From the IMG/VR virus record IMGVR_UViG_3300006919_010853, positions 1 through 28,051 of that record: a stretch of 28,051 nucleotides of DNA; one strand, 5' to 3'. A program made the translations under genes and the position numbers. Positions 15,810-24,538 of the stretch are shown here, piece by piece (position 1 is the stretch's first letter; each line of letters begins with the position of its first letter). Source of the DNA: a virus. Under the pieces are notes generated by a model, which saw only the letters and a list, made by a program, of their open reading frames with translations, did no database searches and was not told where the DNA came from.

Positions 15810-16824
15810 ATTTTTAATTACAGGCTGTGCTGGCCTACTGGGTTCTAATCTTGCAGATTGGATTCTCGATACATGGAAGCCGTCTATAGCATTAGATCAT
15901 ATACAAAACAACGTAGAGGTATATGGTATTGACGATCTAAGCGGAGGATATAAAGAAAACCTGCACCCAGACCTCAAGTTCAAGGAAATGTCTGTACTAG
16001 ACCCTGAATTTGTAGATTACTTTGCAGAGATTAAGCCAACTCATGTTTGGCATTTAGCAGCATACGCAGCAGAAGGTTTGAGTCCTTTTATACGGTGTTT
16101 TAACTATGACAACAACCTAAAGGCTACAGCATCCGTAGTCAACTGCTGCATAAAACATAATGTGAAACGCCTGTGTTTCACCTCAACTATGGCGGTATAC
16201 GGCGAAGGTGAGCCCCCTTTTGATGAAGTACTTTTACCTAAGCCTATTGACCCTTATGGCGTAGCCAAGTACGCAGCAGAAATGGATATTCATATTGCTG
16301 GTGAACAGCATGGTCTAGATTGGTGCATTATACGTCCTCACAATGTTTATGGTCGAAAACAAAACATCTGGGACAAATATAGAAATGTGCTAGGCATCTG
16401 GATGTACCAAACTTTAAATAATGAACCTATGACTATCTTCGGTGACGGTGAACAAAAGAGAGCATTTAGTTACATTAATGATAGTGTCGAACCTTTGTTC
16501 AAGGCTTGCGTGGACCCAAGAGCGTCTAAGCAGATTATTAATCTTGGAGGTATCCATGAATACAGCATCAATGAAGCGGCTGACATTCTTATTAAAGTGA
16601 TGGGCAAAGGCGAGAAAAAATACCTAGAGACTAGGCATGAAGCAAAATACGCCTATCCTACATATCAAAAGTCTATAGATAAATTAGATTATAAACATAC
16701 CACCTCATTAGAGGACGGGCTAAAAGATATGTGGGATTGGGCTAATAGCCAACCGAACCGTGAAAGGTTTATTTGGCCCTTTTATGAATTAGACAACGAG
16801 ATGTACTCTTACTGGAAAAATTAA
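15799..16824 (+). CDS. NAD-dependent nucleotide-sugar epimerase/dehydratase
   Basis: An extended short-chain dehydrogenase of 341 residues, the usual length for this family. The Rossmann dinucleotide site is ITGCAGLLGSN (Gly9, Gly12, Gly15), followed by VYGIDDLSGG for the NAD ribose. The catalytic Ser/Thr is in FTSTMAVYG (127-135) and YxxxK is Tyr153/Lys157 (YGVAK). RPHNVYG and AFSYINDSV are typical of UDP-glucose 4-epimerase-like enzymes. It probably interconverts or dehydrates a nucleotide sugar; the exact sugar is not determinable. AAAGGTG sits 5 nt before the ATG. Confidence 0.85.
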   Translation: MSTRFLITGCAGLLGSNLADWILDTWKPSIALDHIQNNVEVYGIDDLSGGYKENLHPDLKFKEMSVLDPEFVDYFAEIKPTHVWHLAAYAAEGLSPFIRCFNYDNNLKATASVVNCCIKHNVKRLCFTSTMAVYGEGEPPFDEVLLPKPIDPYGVAKYAAEMDIHIAGEQHGLDWCIIRPHNVYGRKQNIWDKYRNVLGIWMYQTLNNEPMTIFGDGEQKRAFSYINDSVEPLFKACVDPRASKQIINLGGIHEYSINEAADILIKVMGKGEKKYLETRHEAKYAYPTYQKSIDKLDYKHTTSLEDGLKDMWDWANSQPNRERFIWPFYELDNEMYSYWKN

Positions 16825-16825
16825 T

Positions 16826-17833
16826 ATGGCACAGAAGAAAATACTGGTTACGGGAGCAGCAGGATTTTTAGGCTCTCATTTTGTAGAAGAAACATTAGTT
16901 AACACAGATTGGAATATTGTGTGCTTGTGTAGAATGACTTACGTAGGAGACCTAGAAAGAATTATACACAGTCTTCATGTGCGTAAGTATGCAGACAGGG
17001 TAAAACTAGTGTTCCATGATCTCAAGTTTGATATTCCTCCGCACATTGAAGAGGCTATAGGCGATGTAGATTATATTGCACATATAGCGGCTAACAGTCA
17101 TGTAGATCGTAGCATCACACACCCTAAACAGTTTTTTGAAGACAATGTGATGGGAAGCGTTAATCTGTTAGAGTGGTACAGGAGGACAAACCCGTCAGCC
17201 CTGTTTATTAACTACCTAACGGACGAAGTGTTCGGACCTGCACCAGAAGGCTATGATTATAAAGAGGACGACAGATGGCGACCTAGCAATCCCTACAGTG
17301 CAAGTAAGGCCGGTCAAGGTGCTGCTGGTATAGCATATTTTAATACTTATAATCTGCCTATTATTAGTACTTACACTATGAATCTGTACGGAGAAAGACA
17401 ACACAAAGAAAAATTAGTGGCTAAAGCAATTCAGAAGATTCATAACGACGAGATTGTCCCTATTCATGCCAAGATGGATGGTAATAAGGTTTTGTATGTA
17501 GGACAACGGCACTGGCTACATGCTCGTAATGCTTCTAATGCAACTTTGTTTTTAATTAATCATGGCGTACCGGGAGACCACTATAATGTGGTTGGGCCAG
17601 TAGAAATGAATAATGATGATTTGGTAAGGGCTATAGCCAAGATCATGGGTAAAGAACCAAAAATACAGTATGTAGATTGCGACAAGGCAAGACCGGGACA
17701 TGATCGTAGATATGCACTTGATGGGTCAAAATTACGAGATATGGGATGGAAGTTGCCTCTAGACTTTGAGACATCTCTTTCTAAGACTATAGATTGGGTT
17801 TTGAATGATAAAGATAAGCAATACAACTATTAA
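16826..17833 (+). CDS. rmlB: dTDP-glucose 4,6-dehydratase-like enzyme (RmlB-like)
   Basis: An extended SDR of 335 residues with RmlB hallmarks. It has a TGAAGFLGSH NAD site (Gly10, Gly13, Gly16), ANSHVDRSI (89-97), the catalytic TDE triplet at Thr132-Asp133-Glu134, YSASK (Tyr157/Lys161) and ARPGHDRRYALD (288-299). RmlB converts dTDP-glucose to the 4-keto-6-deoxy intermediate used for rhamnose and many other deoxysugars. The RmlC-like gene follows with a 29-nt overlap. RmlA and RmlD are not in the window, so the host or genes elsewhere would supply them. The call to dTDP over another nucleotide is by family. Confidence 0.85.
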   Translation: MAQKKILVTGAAGFLGSHFVEETLVNTDWNIVCLCRMTYVGDLERIIHSLHVRKYADRVKLVFHDLKFDIPPHIEEAIGDVDYIAHIAANSHVDRSITHPKQFFEDNVMGSVNLLEWYRRTNPSALFINYLTDEVFGPAPEGYDYKEDDRWRPSNPYSASKAGQGAAGIAYFNTYNLPIISTYTMNLYGERQHKEKLVAKAIQKIHNDEIVPIHAKMDGNKVLYVGQRHWLHARNASNATLFLINHGVPGDHYNVVGPVEMNNDDLVRAIAKIMGKEPKIQYVDCDKARPGHDRRYALDGSKLRDMGWKLPLDFETSLSKTIDWVLNDKDKQYNY

Positions 17834-18323
17834 TGATTGCGTGGTGCTCACGCCAGATATACACAAGGACGAACGAGGTGTGTTTGCAGAGATGTACAAG
17901 AGGTGTGCTTTTCCTCAATTTATTCCTTTCCAAAGCAACTATAGCAAGTCGTCTATTGGAACTATACGTGGCATACACCAAACTCCCTACGCAAAATTAG
18001 TTACCTGTGTTTCAGGCAAGGTGTATGATGTATGTGTAGACCTAAGACCAGAAAGCGAAACGTACAATCAGTATTTTGGTATCAATTTGACTGCTGACAA
18101 CTTACAAAGTTTGTACATTCCACCGAATTGTGGTCATGCGTTTTTTGCGACGACCGACTGTGTTTTGTATTACCAGCAAGATTCAGCCTACGATTCTGAG
18201 CATGACTATGGGTTCTGCTGGTGCGACCCTACATTTAATATTGTTTGGCCCGTGATAAAACCTACTGTAATATCAACAAGGGATAAAAACTCATGCGAAG
18301 AAGTGATAAAAAAAGATTATTAG
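17805..18323 (+). CDS. rmlC: dTDP-4-keto-sugar 3,5-epimerase-like enzyme (RmlC-like)
   Basis: A 172-residue cupin with the RmlC order of motifs: DERGVFAEMY (22-31), SNYSKSSIGTIRGIHQ (44-59) with the base His58, KLVTCVSGKVYDVCVDLR (64-81), LYIPPNCGHAFF (103-114), paired Tyr122-Tyr123, and a C-terminal DPTFNIVWP. RmlC epimerises C3 and C5 of the 4-keto-6-deoxy sugar made by RmlB; relatives epimerise only C3. It starts inside rmlB, overlapping by 29 nt, with no strong ribosome site, so coupled translation is likely. Whether it is a 3,5- or a 3-epimerase is not clear. Confidence 0.85.
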   Translation: MIKISNTTINDCVVLTPDIHKDERGVFAEMYKRCAFPQFIPFQSNYSKSSIGTIRGIHQTPYAKLVTCVSGKVYDVCVDLRPESETYNQYFGINLTADNLQSLYIPPNCGHAFFATTDCVLYYQQDSAYDSEHDYGFCWCDPTFNIVWPVIKPTVISTRDKNSCEEVIKKDY

Positions 18324-19732
18324 ATAATATCAGTCCGAAAGAGGTTCTTAAAGAGGTTTTGAAACTAGAACCTAAATTTAATCACTACCAATACTTGGAA
18401 ATGAATCCCGATCTAGAGGAAATGGAACTCACTAATCATATTGATTTAACAATCCATTATTTTTTAGAAGGTCATCAGGCAGGTAGGCCTGCATTTAATC
18501 CACACTTAGTCAAGTTAGATGAACTGCCAGAAAACTTTGATGAAGAAGTTTATAAATTTATGAACTTAGATGTGGCAATGAATGTCAAAGATGTGGTAGG
18601 TCATTTTTTAAACATTGGATACGGAACAAACAGAACTTGGAACATAGGAATGACCTATGAGGAAATGAATAAATTCCTAGTTGAGCAAGACATAGAAATG
18701 GCAGATGGTTCGATAGTTATCGTAAACCATGAGTCTACCATAAGTGGAGCACCATTTTTTGCTCAAGACTTAGCAAACTGGCTTATAGCACAAGGTTTTG
18801 AAAATGTAGTGTTTCTAGACGCTCACCCAAGTAAATGCTTTACATTGAACAAGAAAATTAAACATATGTATTATTTTAACAATACAAATATTTTATTAGA
18901 TATTTTAAACATGGGTAATCCTAGTGTCATTTATAATAATTCTATGACACGTATGGTTACAGACTATGATACATTCGCCCATCTTGCTGAAAAAACAATT
19001 TATCACTTTCATGAAACTTATGTAGACGCAATTAGGTATTTTCGAGGGGAACGAAAACGAATGTTTCAACTTATCGCAAATGCCAAAGCCGTATTTTTTG
19101 TGGCAAAAAAAATCAGAGACAACTTTAAATTGCCTCCTGAGTTAATAGACAAAAGTTATGTTGTTCCAGAATTTGTAGATGATACTAGAGTCAAAAAAAT
19201 TAAAAAGAACAAGAAAAGAACCAAACTTAATAAACGTGTTAAAATTGCTATGTGCGGTACAATTAATGCAAGAAAAAATATTAGGTTATTTGTAGAGACA
19301 GCCAAGGCCTGTCCAGAATATGATTTCGTATGGATAGGAGGCAAATTAGACACATTAACAATTCCAAATCTAGAATTTATAGATGTGGTTAAAAATCCGC
19401 ATGAATATTTAGAAAAATGTGACTACCTTTTCTTGACTAGTAACCGCGATCCTTGTCCGATTGTAGTACTAGAGAGCCTATTAATGAACCATAAGATAAT
19501 AGTATGCGAGAACAATATTCGCTATAACCACCCCGTTGATGAACTAGAAAACTATTTAGTAATTAAAGACCATAACTTTGACGTTAAAGAAATTATTAAA
19601 AAGTTTAAAGCACTAGATTTAAATACCAAACCACAAAAGACACAGAAAAATAAACAATATTTTGAAGAAAACTTTACCCACCCTCATGTAGTAATACCGG
19701 ACAACGTAAACTTTGAGGAGTTTTTCAAATGA
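18293..19732 (+). CDS. GT-B (GT4-like) glycosyltransferase, tandem copy 1
   Basis: The 479-residue protein has two parts. Residues about 28-115 carry repeats of a motif seen at the ends of many polysaccharide enzymes (YLEMNPDL ... HYFLEGHQAGRPAF). A GT-B core follows: VNHESTISGAPFFAQDLANW (144-163) for the acceptor-side domain, then IAMCGTINARKN (318-329), FVWIGG and SNRDPCPIVVLESLL (383-397) with the donor-binding Glu394. It is a close relative of the next gene. It overlaps rmlC by 31 nt. It is probably a retaining glycosyltransferase in the cytoplasm; donor unknown. Confidence 0.8.
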   Translation: MRRSDKKRLLDNISPKEVLKEVLKLEPKFNHYQYLEMNPDLEEMELTNHIDLTIHYFLEGHQAGRPAFNPHLVKLDELPENFDEEVYKFMNLDVAMNVKDVVGHFLNIGYGTNRTWNIGMTYEEMNKFLVEQDIEMADGSIVIVNHESTISGAPFFAQDLANWLIAQGFENVVFLDAHPSKCFTLNKKIKHMYYFNNTNILLDILNMGNPSVIYNNSMTRMVTDYDTFAHLAEKTIYHFHETYVDAIRYFRGERKRMFQLIANAKAVFFVAKKIRDNFKLPPELIDKSYVVPEFVDDTRVKKIKKNKKRTKLNKRVKIAMCGTINARKNIRLFVETAKACPEYDFVWIGGKLDTLTIPNLEFIDVVKNPHEYLEKCDYLFLTSNRDPCPIVVLESLLMNHKIIVCENNIRYNHPVDELENYLVIKDHNFDVKEIIKKFKALDLNTKPQKTQKNKQYFEENFTHPHVVIPDNVNFEEFFK

Positions 19733-21162
19733 AAATTGAAAGAGAAGAAGCATTTAGGCTTTTAAACAATCCAAAAGAACTCAAGCAGATGGTACTAAAT
19801 TTAAGTCCTAACTTTAATGCTGAAGAATATGCTGAATTACATCCAGAATTAGACGCAAAGGATATTACGGATGAACGTGCAGTTCACCTACATTACTTAA
19901 TAACAGGTCGAGAGCAGGGCTATCCTGCTTATGACATCTATCGTAAGCGATTAGATAAAGTACCTGAAAGTTTTGATTCTGAAGCCTATGGGTTTATGCA
20001 CCGTCACTTGTTAGGTTGCGTAGAAGACTTAGAGGAATGGTATATAGAAAAAGGATATAATACTACTCCAGACTTTGATATTAGTTTAGACGATATACTG
20101 TCAGAAATATTGAATCAAAACGTCTACTTTCCAGACGATTCTATCTTTATCGTTAATCATTCCTCAACAAAAACAGGAGCACCTATATTCGCTCAAGACC
20201 TAGCCAACTATTTAGTGCAACAAGGACATGATAATATTGTTTTTGTAGATGTGTACCCCAACAAATTTTTTAAACTGCATCCCAAAGTTAAAAGAGTTTA
20301 TCATTTTGATCATGAGGAAATATTACTAGACATATTAGAACAAAACAAGCCAAAAGTCATATATAGCAACTCAATAACAAAAATTATAATTAACACCGAA
20401 CTATATGTAAAATACATAGATAAAACCATTTTTCATTACCATGAATGCTGGGATGACTGTTTCAAATGGGGATACAATAGAAAAAAAGCAAAATTTAAAT
20501 GGATATCCAAAAATTCTAAAGCCAATATTACCGTGGCAGAAAAGATAAATGATAATTACCCTTATGACCCAGAAACAAGATCAAAATCATACGTTGTTCC
20601 CCCGTTTATAAATCACGAAAGAATAAACCAGTTACTTACAACTAAAAAAAGAACCACTAAAAATAAGCGTGTAACGCTAGGTATGTGCGGTACTTTGAAC
20701 GGCAGAAAAAACCCTCATTTATTCACAGAGGTGGCGAAGTCATTTCCAGAATATGATTTCATCTGGGTTGGTGGCACATCAGACACAAAACTGCCTAATC
20801 TAGAATTTATCGCACAATGCGACAACCCCAATGAATATTTAGAAAAATGCGACTATTTTTTCTTAACAAGCACACGCGATCCTTGCCCTATAGTAGTATT
20901 AGAAAGTTTATTGCTAAATAGAAAAGTTATTGTGTGCGATGGCAATATTCGTTTCCAGCATCCACAAGACCAACTAGAAAACTATCTGATAATACAAGAC
21001 CACGATAATAACATAAGTAAAATAATAAAAAGTCTTAGAAATTTAGACCTGAATACTGAACTACAAAAGACCACTAAGAATCATGATTACATTATAAAGA
21101 ATTTTACCCATCCACATATAATTAATAAATGCGAAGATTTTATGGAGTTTTTTAAATGTTAA
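19729..21162 (+). CDS. GT-B (GT4-like) glycosyltransferase, tandem copy 2
   Basis: A 477-residue paralogue of the preceding gene, similar along its whole length: HYLITGREQGYPAY near the N-terminus, VNHSSTKTGAPIFAQDLANY, LGMCGTLNGRKNPHLF, YDFIWVGG, STRDPCPIVVLESLL and a shared N-F-T-H-P-H motif near the end. The start is coupled by an ATGA overlap with GAGGAG 9 nt upstream. The copies have diverged enough to suggest different donors or acceptors. Confidence 0.8.
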   Translation: MKIEREEAFRLLNNPKELKQMVLNLSPNFNAEEYAELHPELDAKDITDERAVHLHYLITGREQGYPAYDIYRKRLDKVPESFDSEAYGFMHRHLLGCVEDLEEWYIEKGYNTTPDFDISLDDILSEILNQNVYFPDDSIFIVNHSSTKTGAPIFAQDLANYLVQQGHDNIVFVDVYPNKFFKLHPKVKRVYHFDHEEILLDILEQNKPKVIYSNSITKIIINTELYVKYIDKTIFHYHECWDDCFKWGYNRKKAKFKWISKNSKANITVAEKINDNYPYDPETRSKSYVVPPFINHERINQLLTTKKRTTKNKRVTLGMCGTLNGRKNPHLFTEVAKSFPEYDFIWVGGTSDTKLPNLEFIAQCDNPNEYLEKCDYFFLTSTRDPCPIVVLESLLLNRKVIVCDGNIRFQHPQDQLENYLIIQDHDNNISKIIKSLRNLDLNTELQKTTKNHDYIIKNFTHPHIINKCEDFMEFFKC

Positions 21163-21740
21163 TAAACCGTAAAAGAAAATTTGTAATATTTATGCCTTTT
21201 AAAAACTATTCTAACAGTTTACTGGAGTTTTTTAGTAAATGGAGTTGTTACACGCGATACGTTGGCGACAGCCCTCATTATAGTTGGGAACCACCATTAT
21301 TTACCAATGCACACACCTGTTCTTGTCCTGATTTGATTATGAGCAATCAATGGACAAGATTTTTACCTTTAAGAAATCCTTATGACAGGGTGATAAGTCA
21401 GTGGAAATGGCACATGCAAATGGAAAAAACAGAGACATCATTTGATGATTGGCTTATGACACAATCAAAACAGGCTGTTTGTATGCCTGTTACTAAGGTT
21501 TACCCGCATCATACTGATATTTTAAAATGCGAAAATATTATAGAAGAACTTATGAATAATGAACTTTTTTATTTTGGGCCTAATCGCAAAAAACAAATTC
21601 AGTCTTTTCCACACGCTAATAAAAGCAAAATGAAAAAATCTTTTGTAGAATTAACTCAAAGACAACAGGAAATTATTTATTATTACCACTATGAAGACTT
21701 TATAACTGGGGAGTACTCAAAAACTTATAATCCTTCTTGA
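21156..21740 (+). CDS. Sulfotransferase-family protein
   Basis: The 194-residue protein has the 3'-phosphate-binding motif of carbohydrate sulfotransferases, FLPLRNPYDRVISQWKW (69-85), with Arg73 and Ser81. The N-terminal FMPFKNYSNSL (12-22) lies where the 5'-phosphosulfate loop (PKxGxTSL-like) is expected but is degenerate. A Y-x-x-D-F ending fits the family. It would move sulfate from PAPS to a sugar hydroxyl. It is the last gene of the operon, overlapping the second GT-B gene by 7 nt, and the next promoter's -35 begins inside its stop region. It is shorter than typical family members, so the activity call is moderate. Confidence 0.7.
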   Translation: MLINRKRKFVIFMPFKNYSNSLLEFFSKWSCYTRYVGDSPHYSWEPPLFTNAHTCSCPDLIMSNQWTRFLPLRNPYDRVISQWKWHMQMEKTETSFDDWLMTQSKQAVCMPVTKVYPHHTDILKCENIIEELMNNELFYFGPNRKKQIQSFPHANKSKMKKSFVELTQRQQEIIYYYHYEDFITGEYSKTYNPS

Positions 21741-21764
21741 CTTCGTAACGATTTTACCTATAAT
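21737..21764 (+). promoter_or_regulatory. Sigma70-type promoter of the nucleotide/DNA module
   Basis: TTGACT (21737-21742, 5 of 6) and a perfect TATAAT (21759-21764) are 16 bp apart, in the 63-base gap before the dCMP deaminase gene. Start of transcription would be near 21771, giving a leader of about 33 nt. The -35 overlaps the stop codon of the sulfotransferase gene. Spacing equals that of the promoter at 13012. Confidence 0.8.
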
Positions 21765-21803
21765 AAGTAGGTACAAACTCTTTTCAAGATAGGCAAAATA
21801 AAG

Positions 21804-22262
21804 ATGCGACCAGAGTGGGATGATTACTTCTTAGGAATAGCAAAGGTCGTGGCTCAACGTAGTCACGATGCTCAGACCCAGCACGGTTGCGTAATTACAG
21901 ACGCAAACCATAGAATTATAGGAGTAGGATACAACGGGTTCCCTAGAGGAATGGATGACTCATCTCTGCCTACTACTCGTCCTGAGAAGTATCCTTGGAT
22001 GATTCATGCTGAAAGAAATGCACTATCAAACTGTGTAATTAGACCAGATAAAGGAATTGCTTATGTGACCGGACAATGTTGCAACGACTGTATTATGGCC
22101 CTTTGGCAAGAGGGCGTAGAAACCGTAGTTATGGCAAAAAATCATGGTACACATTTATTTGACGAAGAAGCAAAAAATCGTTTTGATTTTTTCATCAAAA
22201 ATTCTGGAATGAAAATTTTTTACAGAGATGCTGATTTATCTTGGCTACAGCGGTGTATATAA
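21804..22262 (+). CDS. dCMP deaminase
   Basis: A zinc deaminase of 152 residues, as usual for phage dCMP deaminases. His68-Ala-Glu70 in WMIHAERNAL provides a zinc ligand and the catalytic Glu, and the other ligands are Cys93 and Cys96 in GQCCNDCIM (the usual PCxxC has Cys in place of Pro). TQHGCVITD and GVGYNGFPRG are conserved substrate-side motifs. It converts dCMP to dUMP, feeding dTMP synthesis. It is the first gene after the promoter at 21737 and is followed by the RNR. Confidence 0.9.
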   Translation: MRPEWDDYFLGIAKVVAQRSHDAQTQHGCVITDANHRIIGVGYNGFPRGMDDSSLPTTRPEKYPWMIHAERNALSNCVIRPDKGIAYVTGQCCNDCIMALWQEGVETVVMAKNHGTHLFDEEAKNRFDFFIKNSGMKIFYRDADLSWLQRCI

Positions 22263-22314
22263 AACATATCATAAGGACAAACAATTTATACTTCAATTTC
22301 GATCAGGAGATGCA

Positions 22315-24516
22315 ATGTCGGCGTTAAATGAATTACAGAACTACACATTTGTTAGTAAGTACGCACGTTGGGTAGAAGCAGAGAACAGAAGAGAAACTTG
22401 GAAGGAAGCGGTCGAGCGTGTACAGAATATGATGCACACTCAATACGGAAGCATAGAAGGCCTAGCAGACGATATAAACTGGGCTTACTCTATGATGCAC
22501 AAGAAGAAAGTACTAGGCAGTCAAAGAGCATTGCAGTTCGGCGGCGATCCTATCCTAAAGAGACACGCCAAGATTTACAACTGTACAAGTTCTTACTGTG
22601 ATCGCCCAAGATTCTTTCAAGAATGTTTCTGGTTGTTACTATGTGGCAGCGGTACAGGCTTCTCTGTACAAAAACATCACGTTGCTAAGTTGCCTCCTAT
22701 CTCACAAAATAAAAAAGATAAAGATAAAGGTGTAAAGTATATTATAGAAGACAGTATTGAAGGCTGGGCTGATGCTTTAGGTGTTTTGCTTAGTTCATAC
22801 TTTACTAAGCCTACAGATGAAAAATTTAAACAATATAAAGATCAGTACATAGTCTTTGATTACAGCAACATTCGTGAGAAGGGTGCTGTGCTTTCTTCCG
22901 GCGTAGGCAAGGCTCCCGGTTTTGAGCCTCTGCAAAACGGCTTAGAAAAAATCAGAGAATTATTGGAGAAAACAGTTGAAAATAAGCAGAAAAAATTACG
23001 ACCTGTGGATGCTTATGATATTATTATGCACTCAAGCGATGCTGTATTATCTGGTGGTGTTCGTCGAAGTGCTTCGTTAGCATTATTTAGTGCAGACGAC
23101 GAAGAGATGGCGAAAGCAAAAACAGGTAACTGGTATGTAGACAACCCTCAAAGAGCCAGAAGCAACAACTCTGCGTTGCTGCTAAAGGATGACACTACAT
23201 ACGAACAATTCAAAACTCTCATGGACTCAGTAAAAGAGTTCGGTGAACCCGGATTTATCTGGAGTGATTCTACAGAAATGACGTTTAATCCTTGCGTAGA
23301 AGTTGGTATGTGGCCTGTAGATGAAAAAACTGGTAAGTCTGGATGGCAGGGCTGTAACCTTTCTACAATCAACTGCTCGTCTGTTGTAGACGAAGAAGAT
23401 TTTTATGAAAGATGTAGGGCTGCTGCAATCATCGGCACTCTGCAAGCAGGGTTTACTAACCTAGAATATCTAGGAGATATTACTAATGCTATCTTTGAAC
23501 GTGAAGCACTTCTTGGTGTGTCACTTACAGGCATCATGGAAAAGCATGATCTTGTTCTCACAGAGAAGGTACTAAAGAAAGGTGCAAAGATTGCAGTTGA
23601 CACGAACAAAGAACTTGCTAAAAAAATTAATATTAATCAAGCAGCAAGAGTAACCTGTCTGAAACCAGAAGGCACATCTAGTTCTATGCTAGGTACAAGT
23701 TCAGGTATTCACCCTCATCATGCCAAGAGATATATCAGGCACGTACAGGCTAATACTCTGGAAGCCCCATTTCAGCATTTCAAGAGTTATAACCCACAGG
23801 CTTGTGAGAAATCCTCATGGTCTGCCAATGATACAGATGAAGTGATTAAATTTCCCATTGAAGTACCAGACGGTTCTAAACTAAAAAATCAGTTACCAGC
23901 AGTCGAGATGCTCTCGGTAGTCAAAGACGCACAAAAGAACTGGGTACACTCTGGGAAAAACAGGTCACTATGTACACAGGAGTTCCTAAGTCACAACGTC
24001 AGCAACACTGTTACTGTACAACCTGACGAATGGGACGATGTTACAAAGTTCATTTACAATAACAGAAAATTCTTTGCTGGGATTAGTTTAATACCTCAGA
24101 GTGGTGATAAGGATTATACTCAAGCACCATTCACTACGGTATACACTCCTAGAGAAATCGTTAAAGAATATGGTGATGCTGCATTATGGTGTTCAGGGCT
24201 TATTGAGTTAGGCTTAAATGCTTTTAATTTAAATTTATGGGCAGCATGTGATTATATTACATTAAAACAAGAAACAGAAGACGATTCTGAAGACAAAAAA
24301 ATATTTGCAACTAAGATGCATAGATTTGCCGCCAGATATTTTGATGGTGATGAAAAGCGTCTTACATATTGCATGAAAGATGTATATAACTGGAAAAGAT
24401 ATACAGACCTTTATGACAGTTTCAAAAAGGTTGATTACACCCAGTTGCTAGAAACGGAGGATAATACGACCGGGATAGAGGAAATTAGTTGTGCAGGAGG
24501 TGCTTGTCTAATTTAA
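22315..24516 (+). CDS. nrdJ: Class II (B12-dependent) ribonucleotide reductase
   Basis: The ATG at 22315 is favoured because AGGAG (22305-22309) lies 5 nt upstream; upstream in-frame codons would overlap the deaminase. The 733-residue product is the length of monomeric adenosylcobalamin-dependent ribonucleotide triphosphate reductases. It reduces ribonucleotides to deoxyribonucleotides by a thiyl radical. Visible residues are redox Cys90 (IYNCTSSY), radical Cys327 with Glu329 in FNPCVEVG, a second redox Cys at 347 (QGCNLS), LKPEGTSSSMLGTSSGIHPHH in the barrel, and a C-terminal shuttle pair CAGGAC. No intein or intron interrupts it. It needs no radical-generating subunit, only the cofactor, which must come from the host. 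Confidence 0.9.
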   Translation: MSALNELQNYTFVSKYARWVEAENRRETWKEAVERVQNMMHTQYGSIEGLADDINWAYSMMHKKKVLGSQRALQFGGDPILKRHAKIYNCTSSYCDRPRFFQECFWLLLCGSGTGFSVQKHHVAKLPPISQNKKDKDKGVKYIIEDSIEGWADALGVLLSSYFTKPTDEKFKQYKDQYIVFDYSNIREKGAVLSSGVGKAPGFEPLQNGLEKIRELLEKTVENKQKKLRPVDAYDIIMHSSDAVLSGGVRRSASLALFSADDEEMAKAKTGNWYVDNPQRARSNNSALLLKDDTTYEQFKTLMDSVKEFGEPGFIWSDSTEMTFNPCVEVGMWPVDEKTGKSGWQGCNLSTINCSSVVDEEDFYERCRAAAIIGTLQAGFTNLEYLGDITNAIFEREALLGVSLTGIMEKHDLVLTEKVLKKGAKIAVDTNKELAKKININQAARVTCLKPEGTSSSMLGTSSGIHPHHAKRYIRHVQANTLEAPFQHFKSYNPQACEKSSWSANDTDEVIKFPIEVPDGSKLKNQLPAVEMLSVVKDAQKNWVHSGKNRSLCTQEFLSHNVSNTVTVQPDEWDDVTKFIYNNRKFFAGISLIPQSGDKDYTQAPFTTVYTPREIVKEYGDAALWCSGLIELGLNAFNLNLWAACDYITLKQETEDDSEDKKIFATKMHRFAARYFDGDEKRLTYCMKDVYNWKRYTDLYDSFKKVDYTQLLETEDNTTGIEEISCAGGACLI

Positions 24517-24538
24517 CCCCTTACCGTGAGGTATTATT

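Noticed and set aside
22228-22314. ATG at 22228 as start of the RNR
   Set aside because: It would overlap the deaminase gene and lacks a ribosome site; the ATG at 22315 has AGGAG at 5 nt.
22368-22601. Open frame inside the RNR gene on the + strand
   Set aside because: It overlaps conserved RNR sequence and has no ribosome site.
22315-24516. Intein in the RNR, common in phage RNRs
   Set aside because: The length is normal and the RNR motifs run without insertion of a splicing or homing domain.
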